NCBI GenBank assembly: GCA_027604005.1
Contig: JADGJT010000383.1
Coordinates: 1 to 18,842, forward strand
Direction: 5' to 3'
Length of the DNA: 18,842 nucleotides
Source: Dinochytrium kinnereticum
Taxonomy: Eukaryota > Chytridiomycota > Chytridiomycetes > Chytridiales > Chytridiaceae
In this document: positions 1 through 11,749 of the stretch, piece after piece
How the letters are laid out: every line of letters begins with the position of its first letter
Numbering within the stretch: the first letter of the stretch is position 1
Notes under the pieces: model-generated
The model's database searches: none
What the model was told of the DNA's origin: nothing
What the model saw: the letters and a program-made list of their open reading frames with translations, nothing else
Made by a program: the position numbers and the translations under genes

Positions 1-24
1 AGTGGTGTATTAATACCAACTAAG

Positions 25-2126
25 GCTGTCCCCGGAATTTCAGGACTTTCTTCAACATGCTAGTATTTTCGGACAATACTTCAACTTATATGATGTTAAA
101 GCAATTATGGAGGAGGATATTGATTTAAGATTGCTTAGGGAACTTATTATGTACGAAGATTCCTTCACTTTCATAAAAGTGGCAGACGAGGACACCGATG
201 AGCCTTTCTCCTTCTATTTTCGTCACATATCAATCGCAAACGCGATTTATGAGAGCCTTTCATATTTAAAAAAGAACTTGTGGCATACGGCCGTGGGTAA
301 GATACTCGAGAACCGAATGAACGAGTCAAACCGCGCAGCTTTACTGCCGGTGGTTCACCATCATTATTCGCTGACTTCGTCAACCGAAAAGAGGCTGGCA
401 TTTACCGAGGAGCTCGGGTTAGAATACCTTTAAATTTCTTCTAACAAAATCTGTCAGAATGGATTACAATAATAGGGGCTACAAGAGAGAAGCGACAACG
501 GTGATGAAGTCTTTGATTGATTTCGCCGACTCGGAGGACATCCCTACTTCTTTAATTAGTAATGAGAGGAAGGCAGTATGGCATGCAACTCTTGCCTCTG
601 CTGCTTCAGCGCACTATGTGCGGGACATTGTCATAAGCTCAGCCACTAAAGCGCTTAGGCTTATTGGAATTGAGTTTCCTGTTCCTGACGAAATGACAAC
701 CCATATACTTCTAAAATCTATATATAAACAGTTTAAACTGTTTAGAAGGACTAAAGGTGGAAGAATATCCCTTTTCGGTGCAAGTCATAGCAACATCAAT
801 ATAACTCGACATCTCTGCGCAGATCAAGCTCTGCAAGCGCTTCTTTGGGTTGCTATTCCTAGCAGTACTATGTCTGATTCGTACAAAGGATTGATTCTTC
901 TGGAGCTATTGAACCAATCCATTGTGATCGGGACTACTGTTCCGGCTCTTTGGGCGATGCGGGCTATCGTTGCGTCCTACTTATTGATTCTCAAAATTCC
1001 GTGGCTTAGTGAAGTCTACTTCCAGGCTGCGAAAGAAGCTTGGAATAAAAGCGATGCTGAAGATGTTTCTCAAGCTTTCAACTTCTACTGGACATTGCTG
1101 CTCTCTACTCATTTTAACTTTGAGGAACTCGATCACCTATTGATAATAAATGAGAAGTAGGTATACTTCTGCGAGGCCATATTTTATTTAATGCAAACAA
1201 TCAGAATATTCAAAAAACGCGGAGATACTATCAATATGCAAAGTAATTAATTTATAAAATTGTCGGCTAATACTGTGTCTAGTTATAGATAATTTCAAGT
1301 TGTTTCTTCGTCATCCGAAGACGTTTGAAGAGGCTGAAGCGCTACTGGTGTCAAGATTGGAAGAACTACTACCGCTGGATATTTTTGTGTCATCAAGCAC
1401 AGTGTTTATTCTTATGCGTTTCGCTTTTCTTTCTAAGCGCATGGATAAGGTGAAATATTGCTTAGAGGCACTGCATATGCTGCGAAATAGGTTGGCTCAT
1501 TTTATTGATCATATTTAATACTCGTAAGACTCCGTGAGCACTACGACGAAGCAGTTGAATCAGGAGACTCGCCATTTTTCGCTGCGGATATATGGTTGGC
1601 TATTCTTAAAAATGACCCAGAGAAGGCAATATATCATCTGGAGATTTTGGGAAGATCAACAAAGACCCTCACCACCGTGAACCACAACGGCACTGCTACA
1701 ATAATGGGCTTTGATAGCGTCTTCCATATTCTAACTCTATTAGACACTTGCTCCATATCGATCTTTCCAACACTGAGGAAAAGGCTATTATTGACATGCA
1801 AAAGCTTCCGGCCGCTTTTTACCATTTATAGCAAGTCGATACGAGGTGGAAACACTAATTTCTATTTCTTGGACGCGGTCATCAGTATTTTAAAGGGGAG
1901 GAGAAAGGCGGCTCGCAAACACCTGAATGGAGCGCTGGTGCCCAACATCGTTTCTTTTTTTGAAGTTACTGAGCCTATACGGCATGGCATCGCATATGCA
2001 GGACTTTGGCTGCTAGATGGTCAGACGTTTCATTTACAAAAGGCACAACTTATCTTTAAAAGCCTGGACGCAAGTCTTTATCTGGACTGGATAAATGAGG
2101 CGAAGCCTCTCAGTGGTCGATGGTAG
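25..2126 (+). CDS. Soluble adenylyl cyclase-like protein, C-terminal part (5' end outside window)
   Basis: Partial gene. Exons by hand: 25-417, 458-1156, 1205-1242, 1283-1490, 1529-2126; introns of 38-48 bp. Bases 1-24 are the tail of an intron ending in AACTAAG. The roughly 644 visible residues start at the end of the NTPase module (LSPEFQ, HASIFGQYF, like the winged-helix segment after sAC/STAND ATPases), then run through a long helical TPR-like region to a C-terminus ending LSGRW. It is collinear with the complete gene at 3464-8918: FYFRHISIANAIYES, WHATLASAAS, LLELLNQSIV and LDWI..A.PLS.RW all recur, and exon lengths 393, 38 and 208 nt are identical. By family knowledge this region regulates two N-terminal class III cyclase domains; those are not in the window. 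The visible part looks intact. An AATAAA lies 24 bp after the stop. Confidence 0.85.
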
Positions 2127-2150
2127 ATATAATCATCATGTACTTAGTAT

Positions 2151-2156
2151 AATAAA
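2151..2156 (+). terminator. Putative polyadenylation signal of the first sAC-like gene
   Basis: AATAAA 24 bp after the TAG stop at 2124-2126. Canonical hexamer and plausible spacing only. Confidence 0.4.
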
Positions 2157-2309
2157 TACCGAGGTTGAAGAACGCGCATGAACAACGTATGATGGTTTAT
2201 GGCGTGAGAATGATTCACCCTAGTACATTCCAGAATACCACCTGGGGCGTGAACTGTTCGGTGAAACATCGAGATCCCTAATTATGTTTCAGTTGTTGGC
2301 GGCATCACA

Positions 2310-3200
2310 TTCAATGTTGATGAAATTCATATTACCGCACGAGGTATTGCGTTTGATCTTTCAGCTGCCTGTTTCTATGAGTCCTCTGCTATTCCGGGCA
2401 CCAAATGTTGTAAGCAGTCATACAGTTCTCACGTATCAAGGGCGATGCGTGCTGTGTTTCAGTTGCATCGGCCTTTCATGTTACCTGGATCTTCTTTTTG
2501 CCGATGGTCGCTATGATGAATGCCTAAATCATCAGAACCTTTGAACAAGGTAAAGATAGTAAAAACTTGAATTATTCCACTCTTATAGAAGAATATGTAG
2601 TTGGATATAGGTAAAAGCATGTGCGTATCCTCAAGTGATATGCCTATTAGCAACGAACCAACTTATTATCCATCATTCTCCAATATGGATGATGTAGAAA
2701 AATTACCACATCATCATGATCATCTTGAAGCATGCCATAAAGAAGATACATTTATCAGTCGCTCCTCTTTATAAGATTTATTTATAATAGCTTTCGAGTT
2801 TAAACAATTTGACGCTGTTGTCGGGTTAGGTTGTATGAACAAGATTATTACGCTTAAACCAGGTAGACATAGCGTTTTCAGGAAACTAATGCGTTCATTG
2901 AATTATTTCGCAAACTGAAGGAATCCCTGATTCGGTCAGCACTCCTCAGTTAATTGGGGATGCATGGATAGCATTTTTGAAGGGTGAGCACGAAAAAGCG
3001 TTAAAAAAGTGCGAGGAAATTGCAGTACTTCATTTGTTATTGACGCAGCGTTCGGATGTCTTTTATCTTAGCCAGTGATTTTATTAGTTAATGAACATAA
3101 GGAGCTCAATGGGCAGTCAGCTCAGGGTTCAGAGAAAGCTGCAAACAATATGCGATCATCTCTTGGCTTCCAAAAAGGCCACCAGGTTCGAAGATTGTCT
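2310..3200 (+). pseudogene. Broken relic of a third sAC-like C-terminal region
   Basis: No single frame is open, but fragments in several frames align in order with the TPR-like region of the two flanking cyclase genes. CYLDLLFADGRYDECL (about 2485-2530) matches the stretch before the 38-nt microexon. DLFIIAFEFKQFDAV (about 2775-2820) matches FILMRFAFLSKRMDKV and has a TAA just before it (2772-2774). AFIELFRKLK is followed, after a one-base frame change, by IGDAWIAFLKGEHEKAL (about 2953-3003), matching AADIWLAILKNDPEKAI. VILLVNEHKELNGQ (about 3075-3116) matches VLITLADRKSEKLS and follows an in-frame TAG (3069-3071). I see no cyclase or NTPase remnant, so it is 5'-truncated. Bases 2157-2310 and 3200-3463 are not clearly alignable and hold nothing else I can name. 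A divergent expressed gene with odd introns is possible but less likely. Confidence 0.65.
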
Positions 3201-3463
3201 CGCCCTGCCTTTTTTTTTTAATAAACGGACAAAAGGAAAGAGCAACAGGGATTCTCCAGAACTTTATCTGCTGATATGTCTCAAGCTTGACGTTTTTGCA
3301 ATCCGGCGTGTCTTGCTGCTGTTGCCTCTTTTGCACAAGTGCGCGCTGGCACTCCCTGCCGAATAATGCAAAGTAAAAGATCAGCAATTTGCCTCTTTTT
3401 TTGAATGGCCTAAGCCCAGAGGATGCTGTACTGTATGAAAGGCCAAATAGAGATATCAATGCA

Positions 3464-6400
3464 ATGCCCTATTCCGCAATCTCAAGCTTTGTGAGCAACT
3501 TCGTTCGTGTGGTTGCATATGACGAAAGGAAAAGGCATCACGTAGTTCGCACGCTCGAAAGCGGAAAGCCGTATGTTGAGAACATCCATGCTGCAGTGGT
3601 GAGTGTTGAAAGCACTGATCAAGATAACCTGAAAGATATCAGGTTATCATCGACATATCCGGTTATACAAAAGCGACAGCGAGACTGGTACGCAAATAGG
3701 GCTTGGGAATAATAGCTGATTGACATGAACAGGCAGGGCACGGCAAGGTTTCTTCAGAGTTGATATCATTAGCGACGTTTGAGTATTTGAACAAGGTCTC
3801 CTCCGTTCCTTTCCTTTCGTCCTTGTGAAAAGTTGTCACCTTTCTTAACTCAACTAATATTATATACTTGTGTGCAAAGATCATTGAAGTAGTAGCCGAA
3901 TATGGGGGAGACATCGTTAAATTCCTTGGGGATGCCATCCTTGCTGTGTTTTCGGAGGGTGAGATGCCTTCTCTGGGGGAATCAATCGAACGAGCAATAC
4001 GATGCTGCGCTTCGATCATGCTCAAGTATCCTTCAGTGACTCTGGACACGTCTTTAGTGCATCAAATGCTGATATCTGCCAATGAGTTTCAGAGCACGAG
4101 TCATGAACTCACAAGCGGTGGACCTCCCCAGAAAGGCCTGGCAAGGTCTAGAATTTTTACAACTGCTCAGAAGTTGCATGCGGGAAAATCAGCGAATATT
4201 GAAGATACTCATCTTCATCTAAGGCTGCATATGGCAGTAACATCTGGCGTAGTATCCAGGGTTATACTTGGAAATACGAGTAAGAGGATGGACTTTGTTG
4301 TTTATGGAAATGCCTTTTCAGAATTTAACGGCCTTCTTTCATTGGCTAAGGCGGGTAAGCTCAAATCATGATTTGTTTTTGCAACTAGGCTATTATTTTT
4401 CTATACTCATCATGCCAAATAGGTGAAGTAGCGGTGAACAGGGAGACGTGGGATATTTTTTTATCGGATTCGAGACTCATAAAGAACTGCGAAGCTATGC
4501 CAAGGCAGAACGCAAGTGCTGTTGTTTTCGGTTATGATTTTATCAAATCTCTTTTTGGAAACTGCTTGGACCCACCTGGTATCCTTCCAGGGTCCTTGCC
4601 TCCTTACATTCATGAAGGAGCTTCCAAGAGAGTCATGTCAACATTTAGCGGGGTGGAAACCACAAGACGAAAAGCCTCAGAGGCAACCGATAGACGAGAC
4701 GAAGACGAGGCCTCAGCAGAAGCCGAAGAGTTTCTTGAGAAATTCGTTAATGAATCGATACTTTATAAATTGAAATTAGGCGACGCTAAAAGAACGCAGC
4801 TGGCCGGTAGCAATAATAGAGGTTCTGGAACTATGCATCTTTCAGAGTCATTACAGACAGGCAAAGATAGCGGGCCTTATGGGCACGAGGTCCAGAGTGA
4901 ATTTCGCACAATTAGTGTAGTTTTTGCAAAGCTAGATGGGGAGTTCGATCCCATCGTAGCTCAGCAAGCTATGGTCGAGTTTGTTGAGGCTCTTCAGACA
5001 TACGGCGGGGTTTTTCAACAGTACTCAGGTTTTTGGACGGATTTTCGTCGTGTACTTACTATATATAGTGGATGATAAAGGGCAAACCATGTTGGCATGT
5101 TTTGGTCTCCCGGTATGAATGATATTTGAGTAACCAAGCTGATCTACAATTGCCGAATAGCCATGGTCTCACGAAAATGAAGCAAAAAACGCACTCTCGA
5201 CTGCAATTCACTTCATAAAATCCCTCCGCGCTGCTCGAGCGGTGATTGGGGTTACATCTGGAGACATTCTTTTCGCGAAGTTGGGTAATAAGTCACGGAG
5301 CGAGTCTAGTTTATTAGGTAAATCAGTTTATTAAGTCTTTCTAAATTCGTAAGGCGATGTTGTTAATAAGGCGGCGAGACTTTTAACAGTAGCCTCTTCT
5401 CAGCATCCGATAGTTTGTGATTTGGCAACAAAAAAATCTGGAGCTGCTGATTTTGAATTCGACTATCTAGGCGGTTTTCACTTCAAGGGCTATATTCAAG
5501 CTGTGGATGTTTGGCATTCTAGGCCTAAATACATCTCAAGAAATCCTAGTATTATCCAAAGTCAAACATTCGGATATAAAACTGAAAGGCAATTGATATT
5601 ATCTGCAATTCAAAATTGGATAAATGGCGATGGTCCTTCCTCAATTTTAATTGAGGGCCCAAGTGGGATCGGAAAAAGCAATCTATTGGAGTTTTTTAGA
5701 TCTAGTGCACTGGATTTTAGAGTGGATTTATGGTAATAGCCTTATTCGTCGTTACTAAAGATGCCTTCTAATATTCTTCATCTTAGCATTGCCCGCATAT
5801 CTCAAGAATCTCAAATTATGCCCTTTTCCGCTATGCGAGAACCATTGCAATATATTGTCGAGCGAGAGCTTGGTTTATCTCTCCGACGAAACTCTTTATT
5901 GTCTCTAAGGCAACTAACTTTTCGAGGTTCCGAGCAAGACCTTCAATTTTGCGCGCTTGAGTCGCCTCCCTTCTCAGACTTACGCATGTTGCATCCAGAA
6001 GGAAAAGATGATGAAAAAAATATTGTGAGGTCTTTCATCGGTTTTTTGAAGCGCATGGACGAAGACCCATGCTTGTATCCGCTTTTTGGGCATTTCTTTC
6101 CTTCTCTGGGCCTCGAAGGGACGGTTCTTACTCAAAACATGTCTGAACGAGCAAAGAACAGAATACTTATATCCATTCTATCCCGGATTTTATCTCGCTG
6201 GGGAACTCGGAACAAGGTTATTTTTATTTACGATGATATGCAATGGATAGATAAGATGTCTTTTGAGGTACTATCACAGCTAATTAAATCGGACAATAAG
6301 GTAAAAGCGTTGAAAGTGATGACAAACATCTGAGACATGCTCATTGTAGAACCTCTTACTCCTTTCTTCGAGGCCAATAACTGACGGGCAGGGCCCCGAC

Positions 6401-8918
6401 TTACAAACGATAAAGTCAAATTCACGAACCGTTAATGTCTCTCTAAGGGGTTTTTCGCATGAAGATGTCAATGACTTTCTTGCTTATAGCTTTCGTGACC
6501 TTGGATCGTTCTTGAGCATTGATCACGGGGTAACATCAAGTTCGGTGTGGGTATCTGAAGGAGACATTTCTAATTCTTTTAGTGTTGCATTCAAAAGTTG
6601 CCGGAAGTCCGTTGGCTCTCCAAATAATGACAGAGGCCCTTAAGGCCAGCAGCTCTTTTCAAGTTAATGATAATACACTGCAATTTAAAGGAGGAAATGC
6701 CGCGGAAGCCGAGGAAGTCTTGAATAAAAGTATAAGCAACACTATTATCCTACAATTTGATAGGTAGATGTGTTTGGCGTATATAAATACTAATAGTTAT
6801 TTTTTTAAGCCTTAAACCATCCTTTCAAAATCTACTGCGGCATGCTTGTATTTTCGGCCAGTATTTCTTCTTGAATGACATTTGTGAGATCATGTCGAGA
6901 CATGCGGATGTGCCTTCACTTCGAGATCTCGTCAAAACACAGGACCTCTATTCATTTCTCAAATGTGCAGAAGATGATATTGATACTTCCACATCATTTT
7001 ATTTTCGCCACATATCTATATCCAACGCAATCTATGAGAGCATATCATTTTCGGAAAAATCAAAGGCTCATGCTGCCATTGGACAGTTATTGGAAGGGAA
7101 GGTTGACGAATTAAATTCGGAATATCTTCTGCCTTTGATTTATCATCATTATACATTGAGTTCTGTAGTGGAGAAAAAGCTTCAATATTCCGAAGAGCTC
7201 GGGTTAGTATTATTCTTTTTATCTTCTGTCCAATTTAACATCTTTCCTCCCCTGTGCAGTTTTCTTTATGAAAAGAAAGGGTTTAATGCGGAATCAAAAC
7301 TGATTCTCTCTGATCTTATTAGTCTCGCTCAAAACCTTAAAATTCCCGTCGCTTTTCAGAAACGTGAAAGACAAGCATTATGGCATGCGACGTTGGCCTC
7401 CGCCGCTTCCTTATGCCTCTCATTTGAGGAGACGGTCAAAGCGTCAACTACAGCTCTTCAACTTCTTGGTATAGAAATTCCTTCTACATTCGATGTCCCG
7501 ATAAAGATGGTCTTAAGAAGCCTATTTCTGCAGCTTCGGCTTTTTAGCAAGACAAAGGGGGGAAGAAAGACAGCTATGGGCAATAATTCCCATGAAATTA
7601 TTACTCGACAATGCTGTGCTGATAAGGCACTCAAGGCTTTGATGTTGGTGCTTATATCAAATACTAGAGTGATGACATCATACAAAGTCCTAGTGCTTCT
7701 CGAGCTTTTGAATCAATCTATCGTAGTGTCGCATAAGATTCCATCAATATGGGCTAAGCGCTCTATAACAGCTGCATATGCGCTTTTGATGATTGCTCCA
7801 TGGCTTAGCAAAGCTTATTTCAGGGCAGGATGTGAGGCCGCAGAGAGATGCCTGCCAGAAGACACAGCTGAAACTGTCAATTTTCTTGTTCTTATTTTAA
7901 CCACAACGGAGGATTTCGCTAAGGTTGAAAATATATTGCTCTTGTATCAGAGGTCAGTAACTGCTATAAGAGCGCTTTTACTTAAATATAATACGATAGC
8001 ATTTTTGAAAAGAGATGCGAGGTGAATTCTGTACAAAGTTAATCAATACCACTTAGTTTTTTCTAACTAATCTTTAGCCACACTTAATTTCTTAGCCTTT
8101 GTGAAATTTCCGCGTTCTTACAAGGAAGCCGAAAATGCTCTGCAACCTCGACTAGAAGAAGTAATCGCACAGGATCCCTCGAACGCACATTGTTCGCTAT
8201 TGTTTTTGCTGCGTTCTGCGATAAGCTCAAGAATGCTTGATAAAGCCCAAATTTTCATCGACTCTTTGAAAAGCATCAATCAAAGGTTTGGATTTCATGA
8301 AAGAGACCCCATTTCACACTTATTTTCAGAGTTATTGGCCTACCAGCTTTTGTAGAATCGCCTCCTCTTGCTGGAATTTTATGGATTCTACTGTCTAAGG
8401 ATCGATTTGAGGAATCAGTAGATGTACTAAATCAACTTGGGACATGCCTCGCAAATCTTGATATCTTTCTGCACTTTCATCTTGCTGCGGAGCTGGGCGG
8501 TTTAGCCCTCTGGGTTTTGATCACGTTGGCGGACCGAAAAAGTGAGAAACTCTCGCTTAATGTAAGAAAGAAGAGCATGCTATCTGCGCATAAATTGCTC
8601 AGGCCGGTTATTGCTCGATTTCAGAAAGTTGCATATCGATGCAGATTCTATGCGGATCTTTTTGAATCAGTCGGTTTTATCTTGCGAGGAAAGAAAAGTC
8701 GGGCTCAAAAGCTGCTTTCTCGGCTCAATCTACCTAAGGCAGTTTCGTTTTTGTCGACGTCAGATCCAAACTGGCTCGGAGTCGCCAATGCTGGGCTTTG
8801 GCTGCTAACCGGTGAAAAAACTTATTTTAATCAGTCTATACGCTGGTTTGAGTCCGTCGAGGCCATCATGTTTTTGGATTGGATCAAAGGCGCTAGTCCT
8901 TTGAGTGATCGTTGGTGA
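3464..8918 (+). CDS. Soluble adenylyl cyclase-like protein (dual class III cyclase + NTPase + TPR-like)
   Basis: Makes cyclic nucleotide (probably cAMP) in the cytosol; sAC family, ADCY10-like (human about 1610 aa). Exons: 3464-3598, 3643-3687, 3733-3795, 3880-4354, 4423-5028, 5069-5112, 5161-5317, 5354-5732, 5787-6300, 6350-6539, 6583-6763, 6810-7202, 7260-7952, 8000-8037, 8078-8285, 8330-8918; sum 4710 nt = 1569 aa + stop. C1: VIIDISGYT (metal Asp49) and GGDIVKFLGDAIL (Lys95, Asp99). C2 (about 398-560): DDKGQTMLACFGLP, then GDVVNKAARL with catalytic-type Asn513 and Arg517. NTPase: Walker A GPSGIGKS (610-617), Walker B VIFIYDDMQWID (779-790). The rest is helical and TPR-like. Oddities: Asn231 and Gln439 sit where human sAC has Arg176 and Lys334; C1 carries an extra loop of about 45 residues. 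Start is the first ATG in frame, which puts the C1 aspartate about where human sAC has it; an upstream exon cannot be excluded. The 6539/6583 junction uses a weak donor (GTTCGG). Confidence 0.88.
3623..3648 (+). other. Perfect 10-bp inverted repeat spanning a 3' splice site
   Basis: Left arm GATAACCTGA (3623-3632), 6-base loop, right arm TCAGGTTATC (3639-3648), an exact reverse complement. The right arm contains the acceptor AG (3641-3642) of the first cyclase intron and the first six bases of the exon encoding the metal-binding VIIDISGYT. In pre-mRNA a stem here would bury the acceptor. Confidence 0.6.
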
Positions 8919-10173
8919 CGATATCTTATCGTTTTCTTCAACTGACATGTGTATTAGAATTGTATTTTAAAAATAATTGCTGTGGATGGATACATTTGAA
9001 ATCCATCATTTCTCTTTACTATGAATATTCTTATTGGATTAACTGATCGTGCAAGCGAAAGGAGGTTGCGAAAGCCTGTCTTTTGTATGTACAAGTCCTT
9101 GGGTGACTTCGAACTGACTGTCCTCATAACAACTTGATCCTCAGAACGTGCATGCGCACATATTGATAGAATAGGATAAATTGAATACAATATTAAGCCC
9201 TGATCATTGCCCCCTCTACATCAGTTCCTTCTTGAAGGCTTTTTGGCGAGGTTTTAAACCTTATTCTACTCGCCCATTAATAGGGATCTGAAAACGAGGT
9301 TGGTGTTGTAATATCGCCGTAAATGTCTGTCCGAAAACGCGGCATCAGATCAATGACGATCTTCACGTTCGATCCCAACTTTAAGTTAAAGAATATTATA
9401 TGTAGCATTAAAAAATATCATATCTCTTTCATGTACATTCTAGCGTTATTGAAGTTAGATTACCTACCGACTTTGGCCCCTAATGACCGGGAAGCCAGAG
9501 GTTGAGTCGCTATCTAGTGTTTATCCTACGATTTTCGAGACGATCCCAGAGGATGAGGGTTGAATGTGAGAGTAGAATGGAGAAGTCTACTAATCCTTTT
9601 CCGGTTCTCGTTGAGGAACTGATGCTGCCTCTTGAACGATGTCTTGGAATCTTTCCTTGTCTTTCTGTAAGCGAGCAATTTGAGTATTGTTGATATAAAT
9701 CTGGGATCAAGTGGAAGAGGTGGTTGTCCAGAAAGATGCTATAAGATGGCTTTCCACTGTTTATCTTGTTGACGACAAGCTTTTCGCAGGCTCGAGCAGC
9801 TTAGCGGAGAGTTGGTTCCAGTTTCCGTGGAGCGTTATTTATCATAATCAATTAGGTCCACTCTAGCACAATCGCAAGGGAGTATCTTGATTCATTCTTT
9901 TGGTGAAAAGGTTTTCAGATATTGGGATAGACGAAGTTCGACGCTGGATTTAGAGAAGCAGTTTCACGGTCGTGAGAGTGAGCAGCCGCTGGTGATCCAG
10001 ACAAGAACTCCAGCCGTGGCTGACATCCCCTGTGAATTGGTCACCAGGATGTGCCAGAGCTCCTTAATCTACTGAGATTAAAGCGGCTGTAGTTTGCTAT
10101 TTCGCAGAAAGGGAGGACATTGGACATCATGCTATAGAACACCAATAGTTGTCAAAGGATTGACAATTTGGCT
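8919..10173 (+). other. Gene-poor 1.25 kb between the cyclase and receptor arrays
   Basis: No gene I can recognise. From 8919 to about 9480 the sequence is AT-rich and stops occur in all frames. From about 9483 to 10075 it looks more coding-like. ATG 9483 opens 26 codons (MTGKPEVESLSSVYPTIFET...). ATG 9553 opens a frame with VLVEELMLPLERCLGIF that reaches a good donor (GTAAGC, 9669). A following frame reads VQKDAIRWLSTVYLVDDK (about 9725-9778), and another open stretch covers 9887-10075. I could not join these into one convincing gene. They may be a decayed gene, a small lineage-specific gene, or 5' sequence of the receptor gene that follows. Confidence 0.3.
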
Positions 10174-11616
10174 ATGAGTGGACGGTCTGCCAACTACCCG
10201 TCGGCATTTGAGGCTGTGGTCCTCAACAAGACCGTACGAAGCTTATGGAAGAACGATGGGACTTTCAGAGAGAGCTTCAAACAATTTCGGTGGATGCCCT
10301 GGATCTTGATGATGGGCTTCCCAGGAATCTACGGAATTGCGACAATGTCTATAGTGACCTTTGCCCTGGGGTTGATCATTATGTTGGCTCAAAAAACATC
10401 TAAAGGAGTAACTTACGAGATGGTTTTCTTTGTATTTTCTGCTCTGGGGTTTCTGATGCTGATCCCGATGGAGCTTGGAAGTCAAACTGGGGAGTCTGGT
10501 CATGCTCAGGTTGCGGAAACGCTGGGCATGGTTGTTGAGGAAATCGAAGGTGATATCAAGAGTATAAACGTTAAGGATGAATGCGCCATAAATGAAGGGA
10601 AAGAAGGAGCACCCATTTCGTGTTTATGCGAGACATGCAGGAAACGATCATACGCGAGCTGCTTTTGGAAACCTGTCCTTCAAGTGGTGATTTGCAGCCT
10701 GTTGTTTTCATCTACACCAATTTTTTCAGCACCGTTTATCTGGAAGCCGTACGTACTTGGTGGAAATATATCAAGTAGCACGGCAATTGCTGCGGGTCTT
10801 TGTTATGGTCTCGGCAACGTCATCACATCAGTGTACTTCCAAAGCATTCGCACACCGGGACTCGTTGTTTTACGCGTTTTTGGCCTACGGCATTCAATTT
10901 GCCTTCATAGGATCTCGCAGAGCTATGAAGCAATTATTAAGACACTTTCTCAGCCACTCTCAATACATGAATTGAAGGCCTTCAGCGAAAGTGATATGTT
11001 TTCGGGATTCGAAGATCATAGGCGCTTCCGGAAGTTGGCCGGAGATCTGTTCAGCACATTCAGAACGCTAGATAATGCCAACATAGCTTTTGTTGTCATG
11101 TTTTCGGTATTGGTTTACTCAACTTTGGTTGTCTCTGGATGCATACCACTATGGCTCTTGCTACTAACGGCTTACATTATGTCCAACCAAGTCGTACTCT
11201 TATTTGCGGTAAGTTCAAGCGCATATACAACTGCATCTTCTAACTTTGGTGTATAGGCTGCAGATTTAAACGATAGCTTGCACGCCGTAATCAACTTTTG
11301 CCTTCATTACGAGACGCGCCTTTGCGTACTTCTTAGCACGCGTCAGGAGCAAATGTGTACCACAAAGGATGGTCAGCACAGACTCGAAAGAATTGATTTT
11401 GTAATGACAAGACATAACCTGATCATGTCTTTTCTTCGAAGACTTCGCGCTTTAAGATCAGAGACGCCGTCTGTTGCGTTTGTTTTCGGGTTCGAAATCA
11501 GGGGGTCCATTAAGGCTGTAATAGTCGCCAGCGCTCTCTTCGGAATAACAATTTTCGCTCAGAGCTTCTACCAAGGGCATGGAATGTTCGTTATTGGTGT
11601 GGTGTGCTCCAAGTAA
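10174..11616 (+). CDS. Seven-transmembrane gustatory-receptor-like (GRL) candidate, paralogue 1
   Basis: Exons 10174-11208 and 11257-11616 (48-bp phase-0 intron, GTAAGT..TATAG); 464 aa. ATG 10174 is chosen because the N-terminus then aligns with the two paralogues downstream. Hydrophobic segments: about 43-71 (with FPGIYG), 82-101, 164-188, 203-222, 304-325, 326-347 and 431-455, giving seven TMs. Between TM2 and TM3 is CLCETCR (Cys150, 152, 155). Between TM5 and TM6 is SGCIP. The last TM ends in a hydrophobic run plus Q (Gln447, IFAQSF), like the hydrophobic-Gln signature in TM7 of insect gustatory receptors. Basic residues cluster in the TM4-TM5 and TM6-TM7 loops, favouring a cytosolic N-terminus as in that superfamily. 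Seven-TM paralogue status is firm. GRL identity is an inference from topology, the TM7 motif and intron placement; an unrelated fungal membrane family remains possible. Confidence 0.75.
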
Positions 11617-11749
11617 TATTACCTTTTAACCCATTTGTAATATATATCCAATGGGTTGTTCAAAAGACGTGGCTCATCCTGGCTGATCCTTAACCAAAGA
11701 TTTTCACAAGGGAGACCAAACCATAAAATTCGGGCTCTATGAGAAGGAC

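Noticed and set aside
3106..3459. 117-codon minus-strand open frame
   Set aside because: It overlaps the cyclase relic and the cyclase 5' region on the other strand, resembles no family I know, and its composition (Lys/Gln/Phe runs) fits antisense noise.
7203..7259. Continuous open frame across this segment as cyclase coding sequence
   Set aside because: GTTAGT..TGTGCAG borders and the intron at the same place in the paralogue (418-457) show it is an intron that happens to lack stops.
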